DNA of 54,394 nt from a virus, in the IMG/VR virus record IMGVR_UViG_3300032293_001366, positions 1-54,394 of that record, one strand, 5' to 3'. Made by a program: the position numbers and the translations under genes. Of the stretch, positions 31,953-39,747 are shown piece by piece. Under the pieces are notes generated by a model that saw only the letters and a program-made list of their open reading frames with translations, searched no databases and was not told the origin of the DNA. Position 1 is the first letter of the stretch; each line of letters opens with the position of its first letter.

Positions 31953-32234
31953 CTATTGATGTCTAGAGTATAATTCTACCATCACTCTTAATTCATCATC
32001 AGGTAAGCCATATTCAGCTACTATGTCATTCCCTTGTGAGTGTCTTACTGTTACAAATAGATCATAGGTGTTGTCTTTTTGTTTAGATACCTTGATATTC
32101 TCTGTTTTAAATAATCCACTTTTTAACTGCCCGTTTTTTTTCATCAAGTATGAGTTTTTGCCTATGATGATAAATTGCTCTGTTAGCCAATTCGTATTCA
32201 TATCTAAATATGATAAGTGCTTTAAGTATTGCAT
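31953..32234 (-). CDS. hypothetical protein
   Basis: A 93-residue basic protein with probable beta structure (WLTEQFIIIGKNSYLMKKNG, YDLFVTVRHSQGNDIV). It starts after an AAAAAAACGGAGC leader and carries another CCGTTTTTT copy inside the gene at 32131. A sigma70-type promoter (32349-32376) precedes it. No family was recognised. Confidence 0.7.
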   Translation of the reverse strand: MQYLKHLSYLDMNTNWLTEQFIIIGKNSYLMKKNGQLKSGLFKTENIKVSKQKDNTYDLFVTVRHSQGNDIVAEYGLPDDELRVMVELYSRHQ

Positions 32235-32348
32235 TTTTTAATGCTCCGTTTTTTTGTTGGTTGTGTTGGTTGTGTCTGTTAGTTTATTAGCTAACATTTT
32301 GTCATATCTAAAATATGATTGTTTTTTAATGTGCCGTTTTTTTAACCT

Positions 32349-32376
32349 ATATCATAGGTTTGTTTTGGCTTGTCAA
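32349..32376 (-). promoter_or_regulatory. sigma70-like promoter
   Basis: TTGACA (32376-32371), 16 bases, TGATAT (32354-32349). It precedes the gene at 32234. An AAAAAAACGG copy (32334) lies just downstream of the -10 box, in the leader. Confidence 0.5.
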
Positions 32377-32461
32377 AATCTTTTACATTAGTCTTATATA
32401 AAAATCAACATAATCTTGAATATATACAAACTACTAATCACACGATAATAGCAATGGTATT

Positions 32462-33175
32462 TTAAAACTTGCGAATATCACCAATAAGATCAGGATGCTC
32501 TTCACCATAGAGATTGAAATACTCTTGATAGAATTTAGTGTTTTCACTAATATCATCTGCCAACTCTTTAGCATATAGTCGTTTTTCAAAAAAGCCTTCA
32601 AGATCATCAACATATCGTTGTCTTTTAATTCTAGTGATCATGTCGATTACCACCTGATGTGTGCAACCATAATACACTCTATTATAGAGTTCGACCATTT
32701 GTTCAATAAGAAAGCCATTATTTCTAATCACTTCATGCATTTTACCATTTTGATGTGGTGTTGTCCCAAAGTGAGTGAAATTGATACTGAAGAATTTATC
32801 ATCACTACCATCTTCTGTTTGATTGAACATAGAGAACGAATGACTCATTAACAATGATCTTACAGGTTCAGCTGCTTCATAATAGTTGTTGACACCATCG
32901 AAAATTCGACCTTCAAGTTCAACCAAAATCTCTGATCTATCAAAGTTTGTTTTTTCACAGATGTGTTCTAGGACTAAAGAATTTACATTGTGAACAATAA
33001 CAGCTTCTGCCATAACATAAGGAATATCATCATTATCGCAATCTTCTTCAAATGTATCAGTTTCTTCTAGCAAGATTGTTTTTCTAATGAAGATCATGTC
33101 TGCTGTGCCAAATGGATTTGTTAAGAAATACGAAGTTGTTTTTCTAGTGGTGTTTTCAAAGTCAATATCTGACAT
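32462..33175 (-). CDS. hypothetical protein
   Basis: This 237-residue acidic protein has mixed alpha/beta character, with an N-terminal YFLTNPFGTADMIFIRK segment and a helical C-terminus with KRLYAKELADDISENTKFYQ. It is translated from a leader AAAAAAGGGAAATTACAAA, a relaxed form of the common motif. It follows the gene at 33203-33820 by 27 bases and probably shares the promoter at 33926. No family was recognised. Confidence 0.75.
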   Translation of the reverse strand: MSDIDFENTTRKTTSYFLTNPFGTADMIFIRKTILLEETDTFEEDCDNDDIPYVMAEAVIVHNVNSLVLEHICEKTNFDRSEILVELEGRIFDGVNNYYEAAEPVRSLLMSHSFSMFNQTEDGSDDKFFSINFTHFGTTPHQNGKMHEVIRNNGFLIEQMVELYNRVYYGCTHQVVIDMITRIKRQRYVDDLEGFFEKRLYAKELADDISENTKFYQEYFNLYGEEHPDLIGDIRKF

Positions 33176-33202
33176 TTTGTAATTTCCCTTTTTTGTAGGT
33201 GT

Positions 33203-33820
33203 TTAGGTTAAATCCAAGATTGCATTTTGTAGCATACTTGAAAATTCTTCTGTGTATTGTTGTCTAAAGGTGTGAGCATTGCGAATGTGTTCATTTTGCT
33301 GATCACTTGGTAAAGCATTGTAAATATTGCAATCAACACAAATGGCTAATTCTTCAACAATGTGATCATAGGATTGAACTTGAATACAATTTGATACCAA
33401 TCTAGCGAATTGCATAGGTGTAACTCTATAGAACACATTGCTCCAAATTTGCATTAAAACTTTAATTTGTGCATCGCTTAAAACATCATCACCACAATCA
33501 ATTTTGATGAAAGATGATTTTGTGCTTAAAGTCATAGCTACAAAAGAATGATCAACAGGAACATCATCTAATGTTGTGATGAGATTTGCAGTGTTTTGCT
33601 TATCAGTGATTTTTTCTGCCAATCGGTATGCACCATCATTTGAGCTAGTGAATGAGTCATGCTTTGGTAATACGATGTGCTTGAGAGTATCTGCATCAAC
33701 ATTGGCAACAATTCTAACAGTGTGCATACGATCATTGTGTTGAATGAACACTGCATTTGATTTTGTGCTAGAGAGATGATTATTAAATACGAAAACAGAA
33801 TAGCTTGTTTGTGTAGCCAT
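33203..33820 (-). CDS. hypothetical protein
   Basis: This 205-residue protein has an N-terminal beta-rich half (YSVFVFNNHLSSTKSNAVFI, HTVRIVANVDADTL) and a helical C-terminal half (FRQQYTEEFSSMLQNAILDL). The start has AAAAAACGGAG nine bases away. It is the first gene behind the class promoter at 33926-33954. No family was recognised. Confidence 0.75.
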   Translation of the reverse strand: MATQTSYSVFVFNNHLSSTKSNAVFIQHNDRMHTVRIVANVDADTLKHIVLPKHDSFTSSNDGAYRLAEKITDKQNTANLITTLDDVPVDHSFVAMTLSTKSSFIKIDCGDDVLSDAQIKVLMQIWSNVFYRVTPMQFARLVSNCIQVQSYDHIVEELAICVDCNIYNALPSDQQNEHIRNAHTFRQQYTEEFSSMLQNAILDLT

Positions 33821-33925
33821 TTTTTTAAAACTCCGTTTTTTGTGGAAGGGTGCTACTCATTTGATGAATAGCTAGGGAATTTTTTGTATGTAGTGATTTA
33901 ATCAGCACAACAAATTTATGATATA

Positions 33926-33954
33926 AGTATAACAATCTAAGTGATTATGGTAAA
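33926..33954 (-). promoter_or_regulatory. phage promoter, conserved-spacer class (type example)
   Basis: TTTACC (33954-33949), 17 bases ending CACTTAGATTGT, TATACT (33931-33926). It drives the genes starting at 33820 and 33175. The same layout recurs upstream of at least twelve other units. Confidence 0.75.
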
Positions 33955-34096
33955 TATCCATCAATTTAATCATTAGTCGTTTTTAAGCATTTTAAGGCAC
34001 TTTAATATCAAAATGATATGCAGGTAGCCCAAACACCTTTAAAATCGTTTTTAGATAGGTTTTAGACACATCTGAGAGCATTTTTATCTTTATGAT

Positions 34097-34291
34097 TTAA
34101 TTCATACTTGCATAGAATAAAAACCAATCATATTTTGCTCTTTTATTGTAATTGTGATCACTACTTGACTCTGGGCTATTGCAGATTTCTCTAACATATT
34201 CAAGTGTGTGTCCCTTAGAGATTAGTCGAGCAGGTCTTGTTTCACCTGTTTCTCTACATCTTCTACTTTTATAAATGGCATATAATTTCAT
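34097..34291 (-). CDS. small hypothetical protein
   Basis: A 64-residue basic protein (YKSRRCRETGETRPARLISK). Its ribosome-binding site GGAAGG is formed by the last codons of the upstream gene, within an AAAAAACGGAAGG motif, so the two are coupled. It looks like a small modifier-type phage protein. No family was recognised. Between it and the next promoter lies a 29-codon frame without a ribosome-binding site (34081-33992), not called. Confidence 0.65.
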   Translation of the reverse strand: MKLYAIYKSRRCRETGETRPARLISKGHTLEYVREICNSPESSSDHNYNKRAKYDWFLFYASMN

Positions 34292-34294
34292 TTT

Positions 34295-34669
34295 CTAACC
34301 TTCCGTTTTTTCTGCAAAGTGAGAGAGATAATTGATTTGTGATCTAAACCATACACAAATAAGAGCAACATCATAAGGTACTACGACCTGAGCAACATTT
34401 CTCGTAGATTGACCTGCAAGATATACAGATAATCTACCTTGATAATCAACGGATAGATAGAACACCAAATCATTTAAGCTAAGAGAAAAAGAGATTGACT
34501 CTGTGTGATAACTTTCCATTGGTGGATATTGACTTACAAATCCTGTTTCTTTTACGACAAAGGATTTTGAGAGTTCTAGCTTAATATCATCGTAAATTCT
34601 AAGGTATTGCTCTTTAGATGATTTAGATGTTTTCATTCTTCTAAGAAAGACAGGTGTATATTCTGCCAT
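34295..34669 (-). CDS. hypothetical protein
   Basis: The ATG at 34669 (MAEYTPVFLRR) has AAGGA eight bases upstream and is preferred over 34738, which has no site. The 124-residue product has a basic N-terminus and beta-rich centre (ISFSLSLNDLVFYLSVDYQG). The last codons encode EKTEG through an AAAAAACGGAAGG motif that also serves as ribosome-binding site for the next gene. An AGATACCCC word lies about 110 bases upstream. No family was recognised. Confidence 0.7.
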   Translation of the reverse strand: MAEYTPVFLRRMKTSKSSKEQYLRIYDDIKLELSKSFVVKETGFVSQYPPMESYHTESISFSLSLNDLVFYLSVDYQGRLSVYLAGQSTRNVAQVVVPYDVALICVWFRSQINYLSHFAEKTEG

Positions 34670-34814
34670 TTGTATTTTCCTTGAGAGAGTGGTTGTTGTA
34701 TTAGCCCTAATGTCATTAAAGCTAAAGGGGGATTTCATTAGTTCTCTTTTATTAAAAGATTGTAATGCTTATAGGTGGGGTATCTTTTTTACAATTCCGT
34801 TTTTTTAAGTATGT

Positions 34815-35615
34815 CTAGAAAGAGTCATCATCATCAAAGAAATCCCTTGCATTGAAATCAAATTCTTCCATATCTTCATCATCATGACAAAGTTGGAGAT
34901 CTCTTACCATTTCAAAATATCGTTGTTTTTCTTTGTAGTTCTCAATCAAAGTGTTTGGATTACTCTTATCATACAATGGTCTAGTAGGTGTTAGTTCCTT
35001 TTTGTCAAGTTCTAGAGATGTAGCAAGTGGTACACCTTTTCCCAATTGTTGTACAAGTTCTCTAGTGCTAGGAACATTGACAGTATCATGATCATAATGG
35101 TAGCCTAAAGTGTCATAGGTATACCAATCACCATAGTAAAATTCACCATTTGCATCATTTTGCTTATAGAAATAATCCATAATAGATACAACATGCTGTG
35201 CTTGATCAGGTTGACGAATTACACCTTCTTGTGACCAATATCGTAAAGTCTTGTAATATGTACTAAATAGATTGGATTTGATCACAATGTGTTTACCTAA
35301 AGGTGCACCATGTCTTGTAACAGTATAGAACTCTGCATGATCATCGTGTTTGTCAGTGATCATTACCAAAGCATGGTCAATAAATCTGATACCATCAAGA
35401 TAAATTGGTGTAAAATCAGATACTTGATCTTTAATTTCATGAACTCTAGTGCAAATTTCATCAGCATCTTCAATCCATTGTGTTCTACAGTTTTCATTTT
35501 GTCTGCCAATCTTGTAGGAAAAGATGTGTGAGTATCGTTGTAAATGGCTATAAAATTGTTGACCATAAGTCACATTGTTATTTAAACCACTATGGAAATT
35601 GTAATAGTTTAGCAT
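34815..35615 (-). CDS. hypothetical protein
   Basis: The start at 35615 has a perfect AAGGAG six bases upstream; an in-frame ATG at 35678 would overlap the preceding gene and lacks a site. The 266-residue product is rich in Tyr, His and Asp (YYNFHSGLNN, GEFYYGDWYTYDTLGYHYDH) with a very acidic C-terminus (DDEDMEEFDFNARDFFDDDD), as in DNA-mimic or nuclease-inhibitor-like phage proteins, though no homology is claimed. It is the second gene behind the promoter at 35931. Confidence 0.7.
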   Translation of the reverse strand: MLNYYNFHSGLNNNVTYGQQFYSHLQRYSHIFSYKIGRQNENCRTQWIEDADEICTRVHEIKDQVSDFTPIYLDGIRFIDHALVMITDKHDDHAEFYTVTRHGAPLGKHIVIKSNLFSTYYKTLRYWSQEGVIRQPDQAQHVVSIMDYFYKQNDANGEFYYGDWYTYDTLGYHYDHDTVNVPSTRELVQQLGKGVPLATSLELDKKELTPTRPLYDKSNPNTLIENYKEKQRYFEMVRDLQLCHDDEDMEEFDFNARDFFDDDDSF

Positions 35616-35616
35616 C

Positions 35617-35871
35617 TTAAACTCCTTGTATGCCAAATGGTAATTTGTCAAATTTCTTCTTGTTGACAACCAAAACATTGCCTACAAACTGTGGGTAGTG
35701 TGGATTTTGTGGAAGTCCTATAATTCTTCCTTCTTCATTGAATACAAACAATTCTGCATTACCTTTGTATTGGATTTCTACAATACCACCGACACATTCT
35801 TGTGCATCTGTAAAGGTTTCGATTGTGATTACTTGTGGATCACCATCACATGGGTATAATAAGGCTTTCAT
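35617..35871 (-). CDS. DUF3846-like protein
   Basis: The ATG at 35871 (MKALLYPCDG) has AAGGA six bases upstream and is preferred to 35913. The 84-residue protein follows the DUF3846 pattern: a VGGIVEIQYKGNAELFVFNE strand pair, GRIIGLPQNPHYP, and a GNVLVVNKK strand. DUF3846 proteins are common in phages and plasmids, and their function is unknown. It is the first gene of the unit behind the class promoter at 35931-35959. Confidence 0.75.
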   Translation of the reverse strand: MKALLYPCDGDPQVITIETFTDAQECVGGIVEIQYKGNAELFVFNEEGRIIGLPQNPHYPQFVGNVLVVNKKKFDKLPFGIQGV

Positions 35872-35930
35872 GTTGTCCTTGTGTGTGTGTTGTTGTGTTG
35901 ATTGATCATTCAATCATTTAAGATAGGTTA

Positions 35931-35959
35931 AGTATAACATTCTAAGTGATATTGGTAAA
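35931..35959 (-). promoter_or_regulatory. phage promoter, conserved-spacer class
   Basis: TTTACC, 17 bases ending CACTTAGAATGT, TATACT. It drives the DUF3846-like gene and the gene starting at 35615. Confidence 0.75.
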
Positions 35960-35971
35960 TGTCTTTGAATT

Positions 35972-37099
35972 TCAATCATTTAGCAATAAATTGAATAGGT
36001 GTCTAAAGGCTTTCTCAGCAACATCAGGGATTACACCATTACCAAGTAAAGCTAATTCTTCTTCAATACTTGAAAAATCGACCTTGAGTTCTTCATAGTC
36101 CAACCTATTGGTAACCCCATCAACATTTCTACCCATCTCGGATTGATACTCTCGTTGTAGATTACTAATTTCTTGATCTGTAACATGATCATATCTAGAA
36201 GTGTTATCCGTAGTTGTTGTAGTTTGGTTAGATCGGTTTCTTCTAGCATCAATTTTACTGTTTCTGAAAATGGTTCTAGGTGGTTCAAAAAAGAATTGTT
36301 TGCGATCTCGTCCAACAGGTATTGCAATGGATTTATTGTAATCAAGTGATGCTCTAGTTCTAAGAGATACTTTCTGTAATACATACTTTTTACCACTATT
36401 GATAGGTGACTTCTTACGATCATCTTTTTTGATTTTGTGTATAAGATTTGATAGTTTCCGTTGGCTGTTTCCATCATTTTTAATGGGCTGTCGAAAAAGT
36501 TTGAAAAACTCTTTAAGTTTCTCTTTTTTGATATCAAATCTTTTTCCCAAAATAAACACTCTTTTCCTTGTATGTGGCAAGCCAATTTCTCTCGCTGAGA
36601 ATATTCCAATTTTAACTTGGTAACCAATTCGTTCCAATTCTCTGCATACATGTAGCAATACAGGTGTTCCTTGTGGGTCATTCCAATCTGTTCCTTGCAA
36701 TGTTGATGTGATAATTCCTGGCACATTTTCCAAGAAAACAAAGGCAGGTCTACATTCAATGATACCTTGTTTAATGTATGGGAATAAGTGTCTAGGATCT
36801 GTGTCTGCTCTTGTGTATCCTCCTGTTGAAAAAGGTTGGCATGGGAATCCACCTGATAAGATGTCCACATGTCCAAGAAATTGCTTGAATGGGAAAGTTT
36901 TAAGGTTTGTCCAAATAGGGGCAGGTGTAAGTTGTTCTTGCTCCATTTTGTGTATAAGGTTTTCGATTGCATACTTTTCGATTTCACAAAAAGCGATTGC
37001 TCGCAAACTTGGCAAAACTCGCTCAAGTCCAAGATCAATTCCGCCGTATCCTGTACAAAGGGATAGGTGATTAAATTTTTTGGTATTACTAACATCCAT
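35972..37099 (-). CDS. dcm: DNA (cytosine-5) methyltransferase
   Basis: This 375-residue enzyme carries the ordered C5-MTase motifs: I, LSLCTGYGGIDLGLE (12-26); IV, GGFPCQPFS with nucleophile Cys87; VI, FLENVPG (123-129); VIII, IGLPHTRKRVFILG (172-185); and X, LLGNGVIPDVAEKAF (351-365). The target-recognition region is about 190-330. It transfers a methyl group from SAM to cytosine, in phages usually to resist host restriction or regulate transcription. No partner restriction enzyme is visible. A second frame is open across almost the whole gene and encodes a typical methyltransferase C-terminal motif at 36097-36147 (see findings). The gene starts just downstream of the promoter at 37166. Confidence 0.92.
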   Translation of the reverse strand: MDVSNTKKFNHLSLCTGYGGIDLGLERVLPSLRAIAFCEIEKYAIENLIHKMEQEQLTPAPIWTNLKTFPFKQFLGHVDILSGGFPCQPFSTGGYTRADTDPRHLFPYIKQGIIECRPAFVFLENVPGIITSTLQGTDWNDPQGTPVLLHVCRELERIGYQVKIGIFSAREIGLPHTRKRVFILGKRFDIKKEKLKEFFKLFRQPIKNDGNSQRKLSNLIHKIKKDDRKKSPINSGKKYVLQKVSLRTRASLDYNKSIAIPVGRDRKQFFFEPPRTIFRNSKIDARRNRSNQTTTTTDNTSRYDHVTDQEISNLQREYQSEMGRNVDGVTNRLDYEELKVDFSSIEEELALLGNGVIPDVAEKAFRHLFNLLLND

Positions 37100-37165
37100 A
37101 CTTTTCCTTTAAGTAGTTTTTAGCAGTATTACATATCTAATATAATATTTGTAGTAAATTTCTAG

Positions 37166-37194
37166 AATATAATTCTATTGATTACTATTGTGTA
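37166..37194 (-). promoter_or_regulatory. possible promoter before methyltransferase
   Basis: TACACA, 17 bases, TATATT. It ends 67 bases upstream of the methyltransferase start. The spacer ends CAATAGAAT, a partial match to the phage class. Confidence 0.4.
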
Positions 37195-37232
37195 TATAAT
37201 TGGTTTTTTAACATTCCGTTTTTTTAAGTAAA

Positions 37233-37985
37233 TTATGCCTTACGACTATTATTGAAATCTTCAACCATTTGTTTAATGTTAGTCATAAAGTCAATCATCT
37301 TTTGATCAGCACCTGAAAATCCAAATTCAACGACAATTTCACTTGTTTTCTCTTTATCATAGATAGCATCAATAATAAACATAGCCAAATCTAAATAATC
37401 AAGGCATATGTCTAGTCTATCATGAAAGATAGCAATAATATCTTCTTTATGGTGCTTTAGTCTAGTGTTGTGATTAGCACAAAAACGATCTTGGATAAGT
37501 TTGATATTGTTATACATGACTGCAATATCCTGTTCCATTCTTTGATCAATATCGCTAAAATCATCACAAATATGTAGAAGTTCTTGTAATTCATGCTTGA
37601 TATTTGCAAGTGATGTTTCAACATCTTCTGTGCATTCAATTTCTTCTATTGCTTGATTGTTAAAGTCATATTCATGTTCTGCATAGTGTTTGAGTTCAAT
37701 CTTGATTGTTTTATAGAGTTCAATAAATCTTGCTCTAGCAATACCAAAATATGACTCATGGTGTTCATCTAAGAAATCACGAAACAAGTTAGTTAAATGT
37801 TGATAGCCTTGACCAATATCTCTAAGATAAGATGTAGTGCAATCCAATTTCTCTAAGTCATAGATTGCCTCAAACACAATACCATCACGAATTGCATCTA
37901 GTAATTGAGATTTAGCAGTGCTAGTTGTAATTTTGTTTTGCTCAAGATTGTCTTTAATCAATTGCAATGTATCTAAAGTGTCCAT
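37233..37985 (-). CDS. helical hypothetical protein, paralogue of the 38172-39092 gene
   Basis: Start at 37985 with AAAGGA seven bases upstream; the ATG at 38021 has no such site. The product has 250 residues, nearly all helix, acidic, with many His, Asp and Ile. It shares layout with the next gene upstream: an N-terminal LLDAIRDGI helix, a central LKHYAEHEYDFN (matching LKKYSTEEFDWH there), and a C-terminal paired helix with a hydrophobic patch (CLDYLDLAMFIIDAI). The pair probably arose by duplication. An ATACCCCACATA word lies about 55 bases upstream. Function unknown. Confidence 0.75.
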   Translation of the reverse strand: MDTLDTLQLIKDNLEQNKITTSTAKSQLLDAIRDGIVFEAIYDLEKLDCTTSYLRDIGQGYQHLTNLFRDFLDEHHESYFGIARARFIELYKTIKIELKHYAEHEYDFNNQAIEEIECTEDVETSLANIKHELQELLHICDDFSDIDQRMEQDIAVMYNNIKLIQDRFCANHNTRLKHHKEDIIAIFHDRLDICLDYLDLAMFIIDAIYDKEKTSEIVVEFGFSGADQKMIDFMTNIKQMVEDFNNSRKA

Positions 37986-38171
37986 TTTGTTTCCTTTGTT
38001 GTGGACGAAAAATATACCCATATCATGAGTATGCTAGTATGTGGGGTATTCTAAAATATATGATACTTAGATGCCCTTGATTGTTATTGTTCAAATGTTG
38101 CTGTTTTTGAACACATTCTTAAATTATTGTTTATATTTGACTGTTTTTGAACATTCCGTTTTTTTGAAATA

Positions 38172-39092
38172 TTAACTCTTTTTCATGATGTCTAGGATTT
38201 CAGCAAAACCTTTGACCAAATCTTCTAAATCTTTATTTGCTTGTTTTACGACATCTAATTGTTGTTGTAATTCAGAATTTTGTCTTTCTAACAATTCAAC
38301 ACGATCTAGTTCAGCAATCATGTTTTGAGCAGTCTTTTTCTTTTGTTCTTCAAACTCTACAACACATAGTGGTCTAAGAAACAAAACAAATGCAAACAAG
38401 ATTTCACTGATTTCTTCACAAGCATCATCAAAATAGCCTTCAAGTGTTTTTGCTTGTATGCTTTCGCAATAATCGCTATATGCACCTTCAAGTTGACCAA
38501 TGATATTGTCTGTATCAGCGATCAGTTGCTTTACATCATATCTAAAGCGATCAAATGCATCATTAGCTGTGTGTGTAAGAGCATCTTCTAGTTGTGATTG
38601 AACATCTTCTAGGATAGATGGTAATTCAGAATTAGCTTCTTCAATATCATCTTCACAAGTTTCCATTGCAAAATAGTGCCAATCAAATTCTTCAGTAGAA
38701 TATTTTTTGAGAGCATCTAGTGCATCTTGTGCTTTATTTACAATAAGTGAAATGCTTGTGAAACGATGATCGCTATTGCTATTATCAATAAGTGCATCTA
38801 CGATTTCCATCAAAATATCATCTAGCAATTTATGAGTTTCACCATCAAGCACATCAGTGTAAAATCCCTCAGCCTTATCTTCAATTTGAGTGATTGCTGC
38901 TCTAAGATCAAGTTTGAGATTATATCTACCATTATCATCAACATCACACATAGAAAGCAATACTCTTTGTGCATAGATTGGTAACTGAGCTAAAACGATT
39001 TTGTGCATACGGTCTTGATCATCGCTATAAATTTCTGCAATTTTTGCTAATTCTGCAACGATCTTGGTAAGGTCTTTAAGTGTCTGTGTCAC
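38172..39092 (-). CDS. helical hypothetical protein with C-terminal coiled coil
   Basis: This 306-residue acidic protein is all helix. Core segments (LKKYSTEEFDWH, LPSILEDVQSQLEDAL, YFDDACEEISEILFAFVLFL) parallel those of the neighbouring 37233-37985 protein. The C-terminal 60 residues form a leucine coiled coil (LDRVELLERQNSELQQQLDV). It is driven by the class promoter at 39161-39189. It may be an oligomeric scaffold or inhibitor. No family was recognised. Confidence 0.75.
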   Translation of the reverse strand: MTQTLKDLTKIVAELAKIAEIYSDDQDRMHKIVLAQLPIYAQRVLLSMCDVDDNGRYNLKLDLRAAITQIEDKAEGFYTDVLDGETHKLLDDILMEIVDALIDNSNSDHRFTSISLIVNKAQDALDALKKYSTEEFDWHYFAMETCEDDIEEANSELPSILEDVQSQLEDALTHTANDAFDRFRYDVKQLIADTDNIIGQLEGAYSDYCESIQAKTLEGYFDDACEEISEILFAFVLFLRPLCVVEFEEQKKKTAQNMIAELDRVELLERQNSELQQQLDVVKQANKDLEDLVKGFAEILDIMKKS

Positions 39093-39160
39093 TTGTATTT
39101 TCCTTGTTTTTTGGTTGTTGTTGTGATCAATTTTTTAAAAATCAATCAAGTGATACAATA

Positions 39161-39189
39161 AGAATAGCAATCTTAATGTTATTCGTAAA
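39161..39189 (-). promoter_or_regulatory. phage promoter, conserved-spacer class
   Basis: TTTACG, 17 bases ending CATTAAGATTGC, TATTCT. It ends 69 bases upstream of the 39092 start. Confidence 0.7.
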
Positions 39190-39271
39190 TCACTCATAAT
39201 ATAATTATAAATGCTACGATTGAGTTAAAGGTAGAGTGTTTTAGCAATAGTTCTAAACAATGCTAGGGATA

Positions 39272-39616
39272 TTAAGGACGATAGAAACCTTTACATCCTA
39301 CGATATTGCCCTTACTATCTCTAATTACATCAGGAACAATCACATCTACTCTACCAAGTTGAGATGCTTTTTGTGCTACGACAATGCTAGTGATATAATA
39401 GGTATCTTGCATTTGTGGTGGTAATCCTACGATTTCACCTAATCTTGTTTGTGACAAAGGGATTTCAAATTCCATACTATCAAATGTAGCTGAAATAGTA
39501 GGTAATTGTTCACTGTCAACAGAGCATCGTGCGACTACACCTGTTGGGGGGATACTAATCTTTTTATTATCTAAAAGTAGATCAATACTATGTGGGGTTA
39601 TGTTGATGAACTGCAT
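39272..39616 (-). CDS. conserved phage protein of the NxTPH type
   Basis: This 114-residue protein begins MQFINITPHSIDLLLDN and continues with IPPTGVVARCSV, IVGLPPQMQDTYYITSIVVA, and VPDVIRDSKGNIVGCKGF. This order (an NITPH opening, an I-P-P-x-G-x-V-A-R segment, then a YYI-S-x-V-A strand and an R-D-x-x-G-x-I-V-G-C end) is a recurring small phage protein family of unknown role. It is separated from the upstream gene by the terminator at 39641-39668 and has no clear promoter of its own, so some read-through is likely. Confidence 0.8.
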   Translation of the reverse strand: MQFINITPHSIDLLLDNKKISIPPTGVVARCSVDSEQLPTISATFDSMEFEIPLSQTRLGEIVGLPPQMQDTYYITSIVVAQKASQLGRVDVIVPDVIRDSKGNIVGCKGFYRP

Positions 39617-39640
39617 AACTATCCTATTCTAAATAGTGAT

Positions 39641-39668
39641 AAAAAAAGCCTAACCATATAGATCAGGC
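39641..39668 (-). terminator. rho-independent terminator
   Basis: On the minus strand an 8-bp stem (GCCTGATC with GGTTAGGC, two G-T pairs) has a 5-base loop and is followed by seven U. It lies downstream of the 478-residue gene. Confidence 0.75.
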
Positions 39669-39747
39669 AGGTAATCTTGTTAAGTGTTTTTAGCTAAAGT
39701 GTGGTTTTTATGTTCCGTTTTTTAGGCATATCGCCATAGTGGTCTAG

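Noticed and set aside
36052-37095. 347-codon frame overlapping the methyltransferase
   Set aside because: Not annotated as a separate gene: most of it has no recognisable content, frame one has every MTase motif and no separate ribosome-binding site was seen. Its C-terminal motif is kept as a finding.
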